Assembly: GCA_021802555.1 (NCBI GenBank)
Contig: JAJZRU010000005.1
Span: 60,059-124,058, forward strand
Reading direction: 5' to 3'
DNA from: Pseudomonadota bacterium
GTDB taxonomy: Bacteria > Pseudomonadota > Gammaproteobacteria > Burkholderiales > Thiobacillaceae
Length of the DNA: 64,000 bases
Part shown: positions 20,017 through 30,658 of the stretch, piece after piece
How the letters are laid out: each line of letters starts with the position of its first letter
How positions within the stretch are numbered: position 1 is the first letter of the stretch
Translations under genes and position numbers: made by a program
The notes under the pieces: generated by a model
Seen by the model: only the letters and a program-made list of their open reading frames with translations
Told to the model about the DNA's origin: nothing
The model's database searches: none

Positions 20017-20036
20017 GCGCCCCGACGCTGGGGCGC
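20017..20036 (+). other. 7-bp hairpin between rpsJ and rplC
   Basis: GCGCCCC (20017-20023) pairs with GGGGCGC (20030-20036) around GACGCT. No T run. It lies in a 113-base gap, long for this operon; role unknown. Confidence 0.4.
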
Positions 20037-20114
20037 GGATTGGAACTAACGACGCCGGTCAATTGTAATCGGCACCTGGAAACCGCCCTGCGGGGCATTT
20101 TGGGAAAGAATGAC

Positions 20115-20759
20115 ATGAGCATCGGACTTGTCGGCCGCAAGGTTGGCATGACCCGCATATTCACCGAGGACGGCTTGTCCGTTCCGGTGACCGTGCTGGA
20201 CGTGTCGAACAACCGCGTCACTCAAATCAAGACCGCCGCCGCTGACGGCTATACTGCCGTTCAGGTGACTTTCGGCGAGCGGCGCAACAGCCGCGTCAGC
20301 AAGCCTTTGGCGGGGCACTTTGCCAAGGCCGGCGTCGGCGCGGGCGAGATTCTGCGCGAGTTCGACGTGAGCGACGAGGTTGCCGCGCAATATCAAGCCG
20401 GCGTCGTCGTCGGCGTGGATATTTTCCAGGCTGGGCAGAAGGTCGACGTTGCCGGCGTTTCCAAAGGCAAGGGCTTTGCCGGCACCATCAAGCGCCACAA
20501 CTTCGGCTCGCAGCGCGCCAGCCACGGCAACTCCCGCTCCCACAACGTGCCCGGCTCCATCGGCCAGGCGCAGGACCCGGGGCGCGTGTTCCCGGGCAAG
20601 CGCATGGCGGGGCATCTGGGCGACGTCAAATGCACGTCGCAGAATCTGGAAGTGGTGCGCGTCGATGCCGGGCGCGGCTTGCTCCTCGTGAAGGGTGCGG
20701 TTCCAGGCGCCAAGGGCGGCCATGTCACGGTGCGGCCGGCTGTGAAAGGAGGGGCGTGA
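20115..20759 (+). CDS. rplC: 50S ribosomal protein L3
   Basis: Early assembly protein near the peptidyl-transferase centre. The 214-residue product starts [16 protein letters not shown] and carries [21 protein letters not shown], including the Gln that PrmB methylates in relatives. The frame is open upstream to 20040 but conservation begins at 20115. Its TGA overlaps the rplD ATG by one base. Confidence 0.98.
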   Translation: MSIGLVGRKVGMTRIFTEDGLSVPVTVLDVSNNRVTQIKTAAADGYTAVQVTFGERRNSRVSKPLAGHFAKAGVGAGEILREFDVSDEVAAQYQAGVVVGVDIFQAGQKVDVAGVSKGKGFAGTIKRHNFGSQRASHGNSRSHNVPGSIGQAQDPGRVFPGKRMAGHLGDVKCTSQNLEVVRVDAGRGLLLVKGAVPGAKGGHVTVRPAVKGGA

Positions 20760-21379
20760 TGGAGCTCGCCGTCATCAATGAACAGGGCGGCCAGGCCGCC
20801 AGCCTGCCGGTTTCCGACGAAATTTTCGGGCGCGACTACAACGAGGCCCTGATCCATCAGGTCGTCACCGCCTTCATGGCCAATGCCCGCTCGGCTTCCA
20901 GCGCGCAGAAGGATCGCAGCGAGGTGCGCCACAGCACCAAGAAACCCTGGCGCCAGAAGGGCACCGGCCGCGCACGTGCCGGGATGACGTCCAGCCCGCT
21001 TTGGCGCGGCGGCGGCAAGATCTTCCCCAACGGCCCGGAAGAAAACTACAGCCATAAAATCAACCGCAAGATGTACCGCGCCGGGGTGTCGGCCATCCTG
21101 TCGCAGTTGGCGCGTGAAGGCCGCATCAAGGTGGTCGAAGAACTCAAGGTGGACGCGCCCAAGACCAGGCTGATGGCGGATAAGCTCAAGAAGCTCGGCT
21201 ACGGCGGCAAGGTCATGATCATCGCCGACGCGGTGGATGACAACCTTTGGATGTCATCGCGCAACCTGCCCCAGGTGTATCTGGTCGAGCCGCATCAGGC
21301 CGATCCCTGGAGCCTGGTGAAGTACGGCAACGTGCTCGTTACCCGTGCCGCGGTCAAACAACTCGAGGAGATGCTGTGA
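20759..21379 (+). CDS. rplD: 50S ribosomal protein L4
   Basis: Lines the exit tunnel; in E. coli it also represses the S10 operon. The 206-residue product has the tunnel loop [15 protein letters not shown] near residues 61-75. The TGATG junction with rplC fixes the start; the frame open from 20630 is an rplC shadow. It also ends in TGATG with rplW. Confidence 0.97.
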   Translation: MELAVINEQGGQAASLPVSDEIFGRDYNEALIHQVVTAFMANARSASSAQKDRSEVRHSTKKPWRQKGTGRARAGMTSSPLWRGGGKIFPNGPEENYSHKINRKMYRAGVSAILSQLAREGRIKVVEELKVDAPKTRLMADKLKKLGYGGKVMIIADAVDDNLWMSSRNLPQVYLVEPHQADPWSLVKYGNVLVTRAAVKQLEEML

Positions 21380-21684
21380 TGGGCGCCGTATCGCAGGAGC
21401 GTCTGCTCAAAGTCATTTTGTCGCCGGTCATCTCCGAGAAGAGCACCCGTGTGGCGGACAAGCTCAACCAGGTGGTTTTCAAGGTTTTGCCGGATGCCAC
21501 CAAGCCTGAAATCGCCGCCGCCGTCGCCTCCCTGTTCAAGGTCGAGGTGGTGGGGGTGCAGGTGGCCAACGTCAAAGGCAAGACCAAGCGCGCGGGGCGT
21601 GTTCCCGGGCGCCGCAAGGACTGGAAAAAGGCCTATGTGAGCATCAAGCCTGGCCAGGAACTTGATCTGACCGCAGGGCGCTAG
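21379..21684 (+). CDS. rplW: 50S ribosomal protein L23
   Basis: Sits at the tunnel exit and docks trigger factor and SRP. The 101-residue product has [20 protein letters not shown] near residue 15 and the basic loop [20 protein letters not shown]. Start at 21379 overlaps the rplD stop by one base; the frame open from 21247 is an rplD shadow. Confidence 0.97.
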   Translation: MGAVSQERLLKVILSPVISEKSTRVADKLNQVVFKVLPDATKPEIAAAVASLFKVEVVGVQVANVKGKTKRAGRVPGRRKDWKKAYVSIKPGQELDLTAGR

Positions 21685-21694
21685 GGGGAGAGCT

Positions 21695-22522
21695 ATGGCA
21701 CTGGTAAAAGTCAAACCCACCTCCGCCGGCCGCCGTGCGGTCGTCAAAGTGGTCAACAAGAATCTGCACAAGGGCAAGCCCTTCGCCGCCCTGGTGGAAA
21801 AACAGAATCGCGGCTCGGGGCGCAACAACAACGGGCACATCACCACCCGGCACAAGGGCGGCGGCCACAAGCAGCACTACCGCATCGTCGATTTCCGCCG
21901 CAACAAGGACGGCATCGCCGCGCGCGTCGAGCGCCTGGAATACGATCCCAACCGGTCGGCAAACCTGGCGCTGGTGTGCTACGCGGATGGCGAGCGGCGC
22001 TACATCGTCGCGCCCAAGGGCGTGAAGGCCGGCGATCAGTTGATGAATGGCGCCGAGGCTTCCATCAAGGCGGGCAATTGCCTGCCGCTGCGCAACATTC
22101 CCGTGGGGTCGACGATCCACTGCGTTGAAATGCTGCCGGGCAAAGGCGCGCAGCTGGCCCGTTCGGCCGGCGCTTCGGTGCAGCTTTTGGCGCGCGAAGG
22201 GCTGTATGCGCAGCTGCGTCTGCGGTCCGGCGAAATCCGCAAGGTGCATGTCGATTGCCGCGCCACCCTGGGCGAGGTGGGCAATGAAGAGCATAACCTG
22301 AGATCCATAGGCAAGGCGGGCGCCAACCGCTGGCGCGGCATACGCCCGACGGTGCGCGGCGTCGCCATGAATCCGGTGGATCATCCGCACGGCGGCGGCG
22401 AAGGCCGCACCGGCGAGGCGCGCGTTCCGGTCAGCCCGTGGGGCACGCCCACCAAGGGTTATCGCACACGCAAGAACAAGCGTACGGACGGCATGATCGT
22501 GCGCCGCCGTTACGCGCGCTAA
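21695..22522 (+). CDS. rplB: 50S ribosomal protein L2
   Basis: Core 23S rRNA-binding protein needed for subunit association and peptidyl transfer. The 275-residue product has [20 protein letters not shown] near residue 45 and the conserved [19 protein letters not shown], with the His linked to peptidyl transferase activity. GGGGAG precedes the ATG. Confidence 0.98.
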   Translation: MALVKVKPTSAGRRAVVKVVNKNLHKGKPFAALVEKQNRGSGRNNNGHITTRHKGGGHKQHYRIVDFRRNKDGIAARVERLEYDPNRSANLALVCYADGERRYIVAPKGVKAGDQLMNGAEASIKAGNCLPLRNIPVGSTIHCVEMLPGKGAQLARSAGASVQLLAREGLYAQLRLRSGEIRKVHVDCRATLGEVGNEEHNLRSIGKAGANRWRGIRPTVRGVAMNPVDHPHGGGEGRTGEARVPVSPWGTPTKGYRTRKNKRTDGMIVRRRYAR

Positions 22523-22536
22523 ACGAGGTTGAAACC

Positions 22537-22812
22537 ATGACACGTTCCGTCAAAAAAGGCCCCTTCGTCGACGATCACCTGTTTCGGAAGGTTGAGAAGG
22601 CGCGCAGCAGCAACGACAAGCGGCCCATCAAGACCTGGTCGCGCCGCTCCATGGTGATGCCGGATTTCATCGGCCTGACCATCGCCGTGCACAACGGCCG
22701 CCAGCACGTTCCGGTGTTCATCACCGAGAATATGGTCGGGCACAAGCTGGGCGAGTTTGCCTTGACGCGTACCTTCAAGGGCCATGCGGCCGACAAGAAG
22801 GCGAAGAAATAA
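22537..22812 (+). CDS. rpsS: 30S ribosomal protein S19
   Basis: Head protein contacting the A-site tRNA and the subunit bridge. The 91-residue product starts [15 protein letters not shown] and contains [28 protein letters not shown] before the ATG contains GAGG. The frame open from 22438 inside rplB is not used. Confidence 0.97.
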   Translation: MTRSVKKGPFVDDHLFRKVEKARSSNDKRPIKTWSRRSMVMPDFIGLTIAVHNGRQHVPVFITENMVGHKLGEFALTRTFKGHAADKKAKK

Positions 22813-22822
22813 GGAGAGCATG

Positions 22823-23152
22823 ATGGAAGTTTCTGCCCGCTTGCGCGGTACCCGGCTTTCCGCTCAAAAAGGCCGCCTGGTGGCGGACATGGTTCGCGGT
22901 CTGCCGGTGGACAAGGCGCTCAACGTACTCGCCTTCAGCCCGAAAAAGGGCGCGACGGTGATCAAGAAAGTGCTCGAATCGGCGATTGCCAATGCCGAAC
23001 ACAACGAGGGTGCGGATATCGACAGCCTCAAGGTGAGGACGATCTACGTCGATCAGGGCGCCACACTCAAACGCTTTACCGCCCGCGCCAAGGGGCGTGG
23101 CAACCGCATTTCGAAGCCGACTTGCCACATCACCGTGACGGTCGGGGACTGA
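22823..23152 (+). CDS. rplV: 50S ribosomal protein L22
   Basis: Spans the 50S subunit with a hairpin that lines the tunnel. The 109-residue product has [14 protein letters not shown] and [20 protein letters not shown]. Two adjacent ATGs occur (22820, 22823); AAGGAG at 22811-22816 is best spaced for 22823, which also gives the usual start. Confidence 0.96.
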   Translation: MEVSARLRGTRLSAQKGRLVADMVRGLPVDKALNVLAFSPKKGATVIKKVLESAIANAEHNEGADIDSLKVRTIYVDQGATLKRFTARAKGRGNRISKPTCHITVTVGD

Positions 23153-23163
23153 GGACAGCACAC

Positions 23164-23868
23164 ATGGGACAAAAAATCCATCCGACCGGCTTTCGCCTGG
23201 GCGTGCAGCGTTCGTGGACCGCGAAGTGGTATGGCTCGAACAAAAATTTCGCCGGCACCCTCAATGAGGATCTCAAGGTGCGCAGCTTCCTGCGCAAGAA
23301 GCTGGCGCATGCTTCGGTAAGCAAGATTCAGATCGAGCGCCCCGCCAAGAACGCGCGCATCACCATATTCAGCGCCCGCCCGGGCGTGGTGATCGGCAAG
23401 AAGGGCGAAGACATCGAGGCTCTGCGCAGCCAGCTGGCGCACCTCATGTCGGTGCCCGTGCATGTCAACATCGAAGAGGTGCGCAAGCCCGAAGTCGATG
23501 CGCAGATCATCGCAGACAGCATCGCTCAGCAATTGGAAAAGCGCGTCATGTTCCGCCGCGCCATGAAGCGGGCCATGCAGAACGCCATGCGGTTGGGCGC
23601 CCAGGGGATCAAGATCATGAGTTCCGGGCGCCTGAACGGGGCCGAGATCGCGCGCACCGAATGGTATCGGGAGGGCCGCGTACCGCTGCATACCTTGCGC
23701 GCCGAGATCGATTACGGATTTTCCGAAGCCAAGACCACCTATGGCGTGATCGGCATCAAGGTGTGGGTTTACAAGGGCGACAGCCTGCAGCGCGGCGAAC
23801 AGCCCGCGGCGGCAGAGCCGGAGAAGCGCGGCAAGAAACCAGGAGTGAAGCATGCTGCAGCCAGCTAG
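23164..23868 (+). CDS. rpsC: 30S ribosomal protein S3
   Basis: mRNA-entry protein with helicase activity. The 234-residue product starts [13 protein letters not shown], has the KH-domain [17 protein letters not shown] near residue 75 and the C-terminal block [21 protein letters not shown]. The tail past residue 210 is Lys/Ala/Pro-rich. It overlaps rplP by 17 bases. Confidence 0.98.
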   Translation: MGQKIHPTGFRLGVQRSWTAKWYGSNKNFAGTLNEDLKVRSFLRKKLAHASVSKIQIERPAKNARITIFSARPGVVIGKKGEDIEALRSQLAHLMSVPVHVNIEEVRKPEVDAQIIADSIAQQLEKRVMFRRAMKRAMQNAMRLGAQGIKIMSSGRLNGAEIARTEWYREGRVPLHTLRAEIDYGFSEAKTTYGVIGIKVWVYKGDSLQRGEQPAAAEPEKRGKKPGVKHAAAS

Positions 23869-24268
23869 AAGGAAATACCGCAAGGAACAGAAAGGCCGCA
23901 ACACCGGGGTGGCCACGCGCGGCGCCAAGGTCAGCTTCGGCGAGTTCGGGCTCAAGGCGGTTGGTCGCGGCAGGCTGACGGCGCGTCAGATCGAGGCGGC
24001 GCGTCGTGCCATGACCCGCCACATCAAGCGCGGCGGGCGCATCTGGATACGCATCTTCCCGGACAAGCCCATCTCCAAGAAGCCTGCGGAAGTGCGCATG
24101 GGCAACGGCAAGGGCAGCCCCGAGTACTATGTGGCGGAGATCCAGCCCGGCAAGGTGCTTTATGAAATGGACGGCGTGACCGAGGAGTTGGCGCGGGAGG
24201 CCTTCCGGCTGGCGGCAGCCAAGCTGCCCATCGCCACGACTTTTGTCAGCCGCATGATCGGGAGTTGA
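23852..24268 (+). CDS. rplP: 50S ribosomal protein L16
   Basis: Contacts the A-site tRNA elbow; late assembly protein. The 138-residue product starts [17 protein letters not shown] and has [20 protein letters not shown]. The ATG at 23852 lies inside rpsC, with AGGAG 7 bases before it. Confidence 0.98.
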   Translation: MLQPARRKYRKEQKGRNTGVATRGAKVSFGEFGLKAVGRGRLTARQIEAARRAMTRHIKRGGRIWIRIFPDKPISKKPAEVRMGNGKGSPEYYVAEIQPGKVLYEMDGVTEELAREAFRLAAAKLPIATTFVSRMIGS

Positions 24269-24270
24269 GC

Positions 24271-24462
24271 ATGAAGGCAAGTGAATTGCGCGCCATGGAT
24301 GTGGGTGGGCTGAATGCCGAACTGGAAAACCTGCTGCGCGCGCACTTCGCGCTGCGCATGCAGGTGAGCACGCAGCAGTCCAACAAGACCGCCGATCTTG
24401 GCAAGATTCGCCGCGACATCGCGCGCGTCAAGACAGTTTTGCGTGAAAAGGTGCAGGCATGA
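24271..24462 (+). CDS. rpmC: 50S ribosomal protein L29
   Basis: Small two-helix protein near the tunnel exit, 63 residues. It shows the family pattern [11 protein letters not shown], ...[14 protein letters not shown]..., [20 protein letters not shown] at 24261-24264 supports the ATG at 24271 rather than the TTG at 24265. ATGA overlap with rpsQ. Confidence 0.96.
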   Translation: MKASELRAMDVGGLNAELENLLRAHFALRMQVSTQQSNKTADLGKIRRDIARVKTVLREKVQA

Positions 24463-24722
24463 CGGAAACGGTGAAGTCGGTGCGCACGCTCATGGGGCGG
24501 GTGGTCAGCGACAAAATGGACAAGAGCGTCACTGTTCTGGTGGAGCGCCGGGTGAAGCACCCGGTCATCGGCAAGGTGATACGGCGCAGCAAGAAATACC
24601 ACGCCCACGACGAAAACAACGAGTATCGTGAAGGTGATCTGGTGGAAATCCAGGAAGCGCGCCCCATGTCGAAAACCAAGAGCTGGCGCGTTGCGCGCCT
24701 TGTGGAGCGGGCGGTTTCCTGA
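24459..24722 (+). CDS. rpsQ: 30S ribosomal protein S17
   Basis: Primary 16S-binding protein of OB fold. The 87-residue product has [20 protein letters not shown] and [20 protein letters not shown]. Coupled to rpmC by ATGA. Last gene before a 138-base gap that marks the S10/spc boundary. Confidence 0.97.
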   Translation: MTETVKSVRTLMGRVVSDKMDKSVTVLVERRVKHPVIGKVIRRSKKYHAHDENNEYREGDLVEIQEARPMSKTKSWRVARLVERAVS

Positions 24723-24730
24723 GGCTTGCA

Positions 24731-24751
24731 TACCAGCATACTATGCTGGTA
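24731..24751 (+). promoter_or_regulatory. Perfect 9-bp hairpin at S10/spc boundary
   Basis: TACCAGCAT (24731-24739), loop ACT, ATGCTGGTA (24743-24751). It is AT-richer than the surroundings and has no T tract. TTGCAT (24726-24731) and TACACT (24750-24755) at 18-base spacing make a weak promoter-like pair straddling it. It could be an operator, a processing site or a promoter of the spc operon. Confidence 0.4.
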
Positions 24752-24860
24752 CACTAAGCAGCTTTCGTCTCCGGTGGCCGTCGTGCGGTCCGGGGCAGTT
24801 TCCCTCTAGCGAACGGGGTCCAAGACTGGCGGCATTGCCGGCCAAGTTGGAGGAAAAATC

Positions 24861-25229
24861 ATGATACAAATGCAGTCCATACTCGATGTGGCTGACAACA
24901 CGGGTGCGCGCTCGGTGATGTGCATCAAGGTGCTGGGCGGCAGCCACCGGCGTTATGCGGGCATTGGTGACATCATCAAGGTGAGCATCAAGGATGCTGC
25001 GCCGCGCGGGCGGGTGAAGAAGGGCGACGTTTACAATGCCGTGGTGGTGCGCACCGCCAAAGGCGTGCGGCGCCCGGACGGCTCAGTGGTGCGCTTCGAC
25101 GGCAACGCGGCCGTCCTGCTCAACAACAAGCTTGAACCCATCGGCACCCGCATCTTCGGGCCGGTTACCCGTGAACTGCGCAGCGAGCGCTTCATGAAGA
25201 TCGTTTCTCTCGCACCCGAAGTCTTGTGA
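24861..25229 (+). CDS. rplN: 50S ribosomal protein L14
   Basis: Intersubunit bridge protein, 122 residues, the standard length. It starts [17 protein letters not shown] and has [25 protein letters not shown] lies 7 bases before the ATG. First gene of the spc set. Confidence 0.98.
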   Translation: MIQMQSILDVADNTGARSVMCIKVLGGSHRRYAGIGDIIKVSIKDAAPRGRVKKGDVYNAVVVRTAKGVRRPDGSVVRFDGNAAVLLNNKLEPIGTRIFGPVTRELRSERFMKIVSLAPEVL

Positions 25230-25238
25230 GGCAGGAAA

Positions 25239-25556
25239 ATGGCTCGGATACATAAAGGTGACCGCGTGGTCGTTCTAACCGGCAAGGACAAGGGCAAGCG
25301 CGGCAGCGTGCTGCGCATGCTGCGCGACGGCGGCGTCGTGGTGGAGGGTGTGAACCGCGTCAAGAAGCACGTCAAGCCCAATCCCGCGCGCAATGTTCCC
25401 GGCGGCATCGTGGAAAAGGAAATGCCCATACACGTCTCCAATCTGGCGCTGCTCGATCCGGCGGCGAACCGGGGTGCGCGGGTGGGTTACAAGATTCTGG
25501 ACGACGGCCGCAAGGTGCGGGTCTTCAAGTCCAGTGGCGAAATGATCGACGCTTGA
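25239..25556 (+). CDS. rplX: 50S ribosomal protein L24
   Basis: Assembly initiator of the 50S subunit with an N-terminal KOW motif ([18 protein letters not shown]). 105 residues. GAGGCAGG before the ATG. Confidence 0.97.
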   Translation: MARIHKGDRVVVLTGKDKGKRGSVLRMLRDGGVVVEGVNRVKKHVKPNPARNVPGGIVEKEMPIHVSNLALLDPAANRGARVGYKILDDGRKVRVFKSSGEMIDA

Positions 25557-25564
25557 GGCGGGAT

Positions 25565-26104
25565 ATGGCACGTCTGCACAAATACTTTCGTGAAACGGTC
25601 GTTCCCGAACTGATCGGGCGTTTCGGGTACAAGTCCGCGATGGAAGTTCCGCGTATCACCAAGATCACCCTCAACATGGGGGTGGGCGAGGCGGTGGCGG
25701 ACAAGAAGGTTATGGAATTCGCGGTTGGCGACATGCAAAAGATTGCCGGCCAGAAGCCCGTCGTCACCAAGGCGCGCAAATCCATCGCCGGCTTCAAGAT
25801 CCGCGACGGCTACCCCATCGGCTGCAAGGTCACGCTGCGGCGCGCCCGCATGTACGAATTCCTTGATCGCCTCGTGAGCATCGCCATTCCGCGCGTGCGT
25901 GATTTTCGCGGCCTCGCGGCGCGTGCCTTCGATGGGCGCGGCAACTACAACATGGGCGTGCGCGAGCAGATCATTTTTCCCGAAATCGAGTATGACAAGA
26001 TCGACGCCCTGCGCGGCATGAACATCACCATCACCACGACCGCGAAAACCGACGAAGAAGGCCGCGCGCTGCTGGCCGCCTTCAAGTTTCCATTCAAGAG
26101 TTGA
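25565..26104 (+). CDS. rplE: 50S ribosomal protein L5
   Basis: Binds 5S rRNA and the P-site tRNA. The 179-residue product has [16 protein letters not shown] and the loop [28 protein letters not shown] at 25555-25562 supports the ATG at 25565; a TTG four codons upstream is not conserved. Confidence 0.97.
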   Translation: MARLHKYFRETVVPELIGRFGYKSAMEVPRITKITLNMGVGEAVADKKVMEFAVGDMQKIAGQKPVVTKARKSIAGFKIRDGYPIGCKVTLRRARMYEFLDRLVSIAIPRVRDFRGLAARAFDGRGNYNMGVREQIIFPEIEYDKIDALRGMNITITTTAKTDEEGRALLAAFKFPFKS

Positions 26105-26113
26105 GATATCCGC

Positions 26114-26419
26114 ATGGCCAAGAAATCGCTAGTCAATCGCGAAGCTAAACGCGCCCGCCTGGTGAAAAAATACGCCGCCAGGCGCGCGATGCTGAAAAGC
26201 CAGGCCAAGGACGCCAAGTTGAGTCCGGAAGAGCGTATGGCGGCTCAGCTGGCGCTCCAGCAGTTGCCGCGCAACGCCAATCCGACGCGTCAGCGCAATC
26301 GCTGCCAGTTGACCGGGCGCCCGCGCGGCGTGTTCAGTAAATTCGGCTTGGCGCGCAATAAGCTGCGCGAAGCGGCCATGCGGGGCGAAATTCCCGGCAT
26401 GGTCAAGGCGAGCTGGTAA
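26114..26419 (+). CDS. rpsN: 30S ribosomal protein S14 (zinc-free long form)
   Basis: Head protein, 101 residues. It has a single Cys in [12 protein letters not shown] and lacks the CxxC pairs of the short zinc-binding paralogue, so it is the long C-minus form. [20 protein letters not shown] is conserved. Confidence 0.97.
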   Translation: MAKKSLVNREAKRARLVKKYAARRAMLKSQAKDAKLSPEERMAAQLALQQLPRNANPTRQRNRCQLTGRPRGVFSKFGLARNKLREAAMRGEIPGMVKASW

Positions 26420-26429
26420 GGGGTGGAAT

Positions 26430-26825
26430 ATGAGCATGAGTGATCCTATCGCCGATATGTTGACGCGCATACGCAATGCACAGGCCATGGAAAAAGCGGA
26501 AGTGACCATGCCCGCCTCAAAGGTCAAATCGGCCATCGCCAAGGTTCTCAAGGATGAGGGCTACGTCGAGGATTTCCGTCTCGATGGCCAGGGCCCGCGC
26601 GCGCAGCTCGTCATACAGCTGAAGTATTACGCTGGGCGGCCGGTCATCGAGCGGATCGAGCGTGTCAGCCGTCCCGGGTTGCGCATCTACAAAGGCGCGG
26701 ACCAGCTTCCCAAGGTCATGAATGGCCTGGGCGTTGCGGTGGTTTCCACCTCCAAGGGCGTCATGACCGATCGCCGCGCGCGCGCCCAGGGGGTGGGCGG
26801 CGAAGTTCTGTGCATCGTCGCCTGA
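26430..26825 (+). CDS. rpsH: 30S ribosomal protein S8
   Basis: Binds central 16S rRNA and, in E. coli, represses the spc operon. The 131-residue product has [14 protein letters not shown] and the C-terminal [20 protein letters not shown]. Starts at 26430 (MSMSD) and 26436 are both possible; the longer form matches betaproteobacterial S8. Confidence 0.97.
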   Translation: MSMSDPIADMLTRIRNAQAMEKAEVTMPASKVKSAIAKVLKDEGYVEDFRLDGQGPRAQLVIQLKYYAGRPVIERIERVSRPGLRIYKGADQLPKVMNGLGVAVVSTSKGVMTDRRARAQGVGGEVLCIVA

Positions 26826-26835
26826 GGGGATTTCC

Positions 26836-27366
26836 ATGTCGCGTATTGCAAAATATCCCGTCGCCCTGCCAAAAGGCGTGGACGTTGCCGTCGGCGAGCA
26901 AATCGTGGTCAAGGGCCCATTGGGCACCCTGAAGATGGCCGCCGCGGCCGGCGTGGAAGTCGTGAACCGGGACGGCCAGTTGCTCTGCAAGGCCATGGAC
27001 GGCTCCAATCACGCCAACGCCATGTCCGGCACGATGCGGGCGCTGCTCGCCAATATGGTGGCGGGCGTGAGCAAAGGCTTCGAAAAGAAGCTCACCCTCG
27101 TCGGCGTGGGTTATCGCGCGCAGGTGCAGGGGGCGGCGCTTAATCTCAGCCTGGGCTTCTCGCATCCGGTCGTGCACAAGATGCCAGAAGGCATCAAGGC
27201 CGAAACGCCGACGCAGACCGAGATCGTGATCAAAGGCATCGATCGCCAGTTGGTCGGGCAGGTCGCCGCGGACGTCCGTGCCTATCGTCCTCCCGAGCCC
27301 TACAAAGGCAAGGGCGTTCGCTATGCGGACGAGGTGGTGGTTCTCAAGGAAACCAAGAAGAAGTGA
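26836..27366 (+). CDS. rplF: 50S ribosomal protein L6
   Basis: Near the factor-binding site. 176 residues with two similar domains and the signature [16 protein letters not shown] near residue 154. GAGGGGATTTCC precedes the ATG. Confidence 0.97.
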   Translation: MSRIAKYPVALPKGVDVAVGEQIVVKGPLGTLKMAAAAGVEVVNRDGQLLCKAMDGSNHANAMSGTMRALLANMVAGVSKGFEKKLTLVGVGYRAQVQGAALNLSLGFSHPVVHKMPEGIKAETPTQTEIVIKGIDRQLVGQVAADVRAYRPPEPYKGKGVRYADEVVVLKETKKK

Positions 27367-27379
27367 CGGGGCTTAGAGT

Positions 27380-27733
27380 ATGAACAGCAAAATGACGCGC
27401 GCGCGGCGCGCCGGCAAAACCCGCGCAAGGATAGCGGCTGGGGGCGCGGTGCGTCTAACCGTGTATCGCAGCAACTGTCATATCTATGCGCAAATCATCT
27501 CCGGCGACGGCGGCCGCGTGCTGGCCAGCGCGTCCACGGCGGAGAAGGATATGCGGGCGCAGTACGCCAACGGCGGCAACGCGGCCGCCGCCGCGGCGGT
27601 GGGCAAGCGCATCGCAGAGAAGGCGAGGGGCGCCGGCATAGAACGCGTCGCGTTCGACCGGGCAGGCTACAAGTATCACGGGCGTGTCAAGGCACTGGCC
27701 GAAGCGGCGCGTGAAAACGGATTGAATTTTTGA
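27380..27733 (+). CDS. rplR: 50S ribosomal protein L18
   Basis: Binds 5S rRNA. The 117-residue product has [16 protein letters not shown] and the C-terminal [24 protein letters not shown]. Start [17 protein letters not shown]. Confidence 0.97.
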   Translation: MNSKMTRARRAGKTRARIAAGGAVRLTVYRSNCHIYAQIISGDGGRVLASASTAEKDMRAQYANGGNAAAAAAVGKRIAEKARGAGIERVAFDRAGYKYHGRVKALAEAARENGLNF

Positions 27734-27744
27734 CGGGGCGGCAT

Positions 27745-28254
27745 ATGGCTCGTAACGAAACCCAGGAAGAGCGCGGCGACGGCTTGCGCGAAAAGATGGT
27801 GGCGGTGAACCGGGTCACCAAGGTGGTCAAGGGTGGCCGCATACTCGGCTTCGCCGCGCTCACCGTGGTGGGGGACGGCGACGGCGCCGTCGGCATGGGC
27901 AAGGGCAAGTCGCGTGAGGTGCCCGTGGCCGTGCAAAAAGCCATGGAAGAGGCGCGGCGCAAGATGGTGAAGGTCAGCCTCAAAAATGGCACTTTCCATC
28001 ATCCCGTGGTCGGCAAGCATGGCGCCTCCGTGGTGCTCATACAGCCCGCATCCGAAGGCACCGGCATCATCGCGGGCGGCGCCATGCGTGCGGTGTTCGA
28101 AGTGATGGGCGTGGAAAACGTCCTGGCCAAGAGCTTGGGATCCACCAACCCGTACAACGTGGTGCGCGCAACCCTCAACGGCCTGATGCAGATGTCCACG
28201 CCGGCGGAAATTGCCGCCAAGCGGGGGAAATCCGTCGAAGAGATTTTGGGGTAA
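27745..28254 (+). CDS. rpsE: 30S ribosomal protein S5
   Basis: Helps decoding fidelity and mRNA unwinding. The 169-residue product has the double-stranded RNA-binding domain with [20 protein letters not shown] and [20 protein letters not shown] supports the ATG at 27745 rather than the TTG at 27730 that overlaps rplR. Confidence 0.97.
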   Translation: MARNETQEERGDGLREKMVAVNRVTKVVKGGRILGFAALTVVGDGDGAVGMGKGKSREVPVAVQKAMEEARRKMVKVSLKNGTFHHPVVGKHGASVVLIQPASEGTGIIAGGAMRAVFEVMGVENVLAKSLGSTNPYNVVRATLNGLMQMSTPAEIAAKRGKSVEEILG

Positions 28255-28257
28255 GCG

Positions 28258-28443
28258 ATGAGCACTGTGAAAACCTTCAAGGTTACCCTGGTGAAGAGCT
28301 TGATCGGCTGCAAGATCAATCACAGGCTGTGCGCCCGCGGGCTGGGTTTGCGCCGCTTGGGCCGCAGCGTGGAGGTCGCCGATACTCCGGCCAATCGGGG
28401 CATGGCGAACAAGATTGCGTATCTCCTGAAAACGGAGGATTGA
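28258..28443 (+). CDS. rpmD: 50S ribosomal protein L30
   Basis: 61 residues: [20 protein letters not shown] then [20 protein letters not shown], the normal short bacterial L30. It is 3 bases after rpsE and ends 0 bases before rplO. Confidence 0.97.
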   Translation: MSTVKTFKVTLVKSLIGCKINHRLCARGLGLRRLGRSVEVADTPANRGMANKIAYLLKTED

Positions 28444-28878
28444 ATGGAACTCAACACGATCAAGCCCGGTTGCGGGGCGCGCCATGCCAAGCGGCGCGTG
28501 GGCCGCGGCATAGGCTCGGGGCTCGGCAAGACCGCGGGGCGCGGCCATAAGGGTCAGCATTCGCGTTCCGGCGGGTACAAAAAAGTCGGCTTCGAAGGCG
28601 GACAGATGCCCTTGCAGCGCCGTCTGCCCAAGCGCGGTTTCGCGTCGCTCACGGCCAAAGACGTGGCCGAAGTGCGCCTGGCGGATTTGGTGCGCGTGCC
28701 CACCGCGGAAATTGATCTGCTTACCCTGAAACAGGCCGGTGTGGTGCGGGGCGACGCGAAAGCGGTGAAGATCATCCTCAAAGGCGCGGTGACGAGGGCC
28801 TTCGCGCTCAAGGGACTGCTCGTCAGCAAAGGCGCGCGCGCCGCCATCGAGGCGGCGGGCGGCAGCGTCGCGGAATAA
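28444..28878 (+). CDS. rplO: 50S ribosomal protein L15
   Basis: Assembly protein, 144 residues. The Gly/Arg-rich N-terminal half contains [20 protein letters not shown] and [18 protein letters not shown]. Overall pattern and place before secY are standard. Confidence 0.97.
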   Translation: MELNTIKPGCGARHAKRRVGRGIGSGLGKTAGRGHKGQHSRSGGYKKVGFEGGQMPLQRRLPKRGFASLTAKDVAEVRLADLVRVPTAEIDLLTLKQAGVVRGDAKAVKIILKGAVTRAFALKGLLVSKGARAAIEAAGGSVAE

Positions 28879-28889
28879 TTACCGGCCCC

Positions 28890-30212
28890 ATGGCAACGGC
28901 ATCCACCCTAGGCGGCCTCGGCGGGGACAAGTTCGGCGACTTGAAGCGCCGGCTTTGGTTCCTGCTGGGTGCGCTGGTGGTCTATCGCATCGGCGCGCAC
29001 ATTCCTGTGCCGGGCATAGATCCCAGCGTGCTGGAGCGGCTGTTCCAGTCCCAGCAGGGCGGCATATTGGGCATGTTCAACATGTTCTCGGGCGGCGCCC
29101 TGTCGCGCTTCACCGTATTCGCCTTGGGCATCATGCCCTATATTTCGGCATCCATCATCGTCCAGCTGTTGACAGTGGTGTCGCCGCAGTTGGAGGCCCT
29201 CAAGAAGGAGGGTGAGTCGGGGCGCCGCAAAATCACCCAATACACCCGCTATGGCACCGTGGTGCTGGCCTTTTTTCAGGCCACGGGCATTTCCATCGCG
29301 CTGGAGTCCCAGCAAGGGTTGGTGCTGGATCCTGGTTTCATGTTCCGCATCACCACGGTGTTTACCCTGGTGGCCGGCACGATGTTCCTCATGTGGCTGG
29401 GCGAGCAGATCACCGAGCGCGGCGTGGGCAACGGCATCTCCATCATCATTTTTTCCGGCATCGTCTCGGGCATGCCCCACGCCATCGGCGGCACGCTGGA
29501 GCTGACGCGCACCGGGGCATTCTCCATCCCCTTGGTGCTGCTGCTCTTCGTCGGCGCCATCGCCGTGACCGGCTTCGTCGTCTTCGTCGAGCGCGGCCAG
29601 CGCAAGATACTGGTGAATTACGCCAAGCGCCAGGTCGGGCGCATGGTGATGGGAGGACAGTCCTCGCATTTGCCGCTCAAGCTCAACATGTCGGGCGTGA
29701 TTCCGCCGATATTCGCCTCCAGCATCATCTTGTTTCCGGCCACGCTGGCGGGCTGGTTCGGCTCCAGCCCGCACATGGCTTGGCTCAAGGACGTGGGCGC
29801 CACGCTGTCGCCCGGTCAGCCGATCTACGTGATCCTCTATTCGGCGGCGATCATTTTCTTCTGCTTTTTCTATACGGCGCTGGTCTTCAACCCGAAGGAA
29901 ACAGCGGACAACCTGAAGAAGAGCGGGGCCTTCGTTCCCGGCATACGCCCCGGAGAACAGACAGCCCGCTACATCGACAAGGTCATGACCCGGCTGACGC
30001 TGATCGGGGCGATCTACATCACGTTAGTGTGCCTGTTGCCGGAATTCCTAATCGTCAAATGGAACGTGCCTTTTTATTTCGGCGGTACGTCCTTGCTGAT
30101 CATCGTCGTCGTGACCATGGATTTCATGGCCCAGGTGCAGGCCTATGTCATGAGCCATCAGTACGAGAGCCTGTTGAAAAAGGCCAATTTCAAGGGCTTG
30201 GCGGGACGCTGA
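28890..30212 (+). CDS. secY: Preprotein translocase subunit SecY
   Basis: Channel subunit of SecYEG. The 440-residue product shows ten membrane helices, [13 protein letters not shown] in the first periplasmic segment (plug region), [19 protein letters not shown], and the cytoplasmic loop motif [13 protein letters not shown]. The RBS is weak and translation may rely on coupling with rplO. It overlaps infA by one base (TGATG). Confidence 0.98.
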   Translation: MATASTLGGLGGDKFGDLKRRLWFLLGALVVYRIGAHIPVPGIDPSVLERLFQSQQGGILGMFNMFSGGALSRFTVFALGIMPYISASIIVQLLTVVSPQLEALKKEGESGRRKITQYTRYGTVVLAFFQATGISIALESQQGLVLDPGFMFRITTVFTLVAGTMFLMWLGEQITERGVGNGISIIIFSGIVSGMPHAIGGTLELTRTGAFSIPLVLLLFVGAIAVTGFVVFVERGQRKILVNYAKRQVGRMVMGGQSSHLPLKLNMSGVIPPIFASSIILFPATLAGWFGSSPHMAWLKDVGATLSPGQPIYVILYSAAIIFFCFFYTALVFNPKETADNLKKSGAFVPGIRPGEQTARYIDKVMTRLTLIGAIYITLVCLLPEFLIVKWNVPFYFGGTSLLIIVVVTMDFMAQVQAYVMSHQYESLLKKANFKGLAGR

Positions 30213-30430
30213 TGGCGAAAGAAGATGTCATACAGATGCAGGGCGAGGTCGTGGAAAACCTTCCCAACGCCACGTTCAGGGTCAAGTTGGAGAATGGCCA
30301 CGTCGTTTTGGGGCACATCTCCGGGAAAATGCGCATGCATTACATACGCATACTTCCGGGGGACAAGGTCACCGTTGAACTGACGCCCTATGACCTGACC
30401 AAGGGCCGGATCGTATTCCGCGCCAAGTGA
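30212..30430 (+). CDS. infA: Translation initiation factor IF-1
   Basis: OB-fold factor blocking the A site during initiation. 72 residues: [20 protein letters not shown] and [16 protein letters not shown]. Starts on the last base of the secY stop. Its placement between secY and rpmJ is common in betaproteobacteria. Confidence 0.97.
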   Translation: MAKEDVIQMQGEVVENLPNATFRVKLENGHVVLGHISGKMRMHYIRILPGDKVTVELTPYDLTKGRIVFRAK

Positions 30431-30466
30431 TTTCGGGAGCCCGAGAGGGCAAATTTGGAGAAAGCC

Positions 30467-30580
30467 ATGCGAGTGCAAGCCTCGGTGAAAAAAATCTGCC
30501 GTAAATGCAAGATCGTGCGTCGCAAGGGTGTGGTGCGGGTGATCTGCGAGGATCCGCGCCATAAACAAAGGCAGGGTTAA
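30467..30580 (+). CDS. rpmJ: 50S ribosomal protein L36 (zinc form)
   Basis: A 37-residue protein, easily missed because of its size. It starts [17 protein letters not shown] and has the zinc ligands Cys11, Cys14, Cys27 and His32. TTTGGAG stands 8 bases before the ATG. Ends with TAA at 30578-30580. Confidence 0.95.
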   Translation: MRVQASVKKICRKCKIVRRKGVVRVICEDPRHKQRQG

Positions 30581-30658
30581 TGCGTGCTTGCATGTTGGCG
30601 CTGGTGCGGCAGCACGCTAGTGTAGTAAAATTTCAAGTTTTCTTCGGAGCGTAAGCGA

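Noticed and set aside
30581..30658. Promoter before rpsM (TTGGCG and TAGTGT at 17 bases)
   Set aside because: Both hexamers match consensus poorly; read-through from the spc genes is a sufficient explanation.
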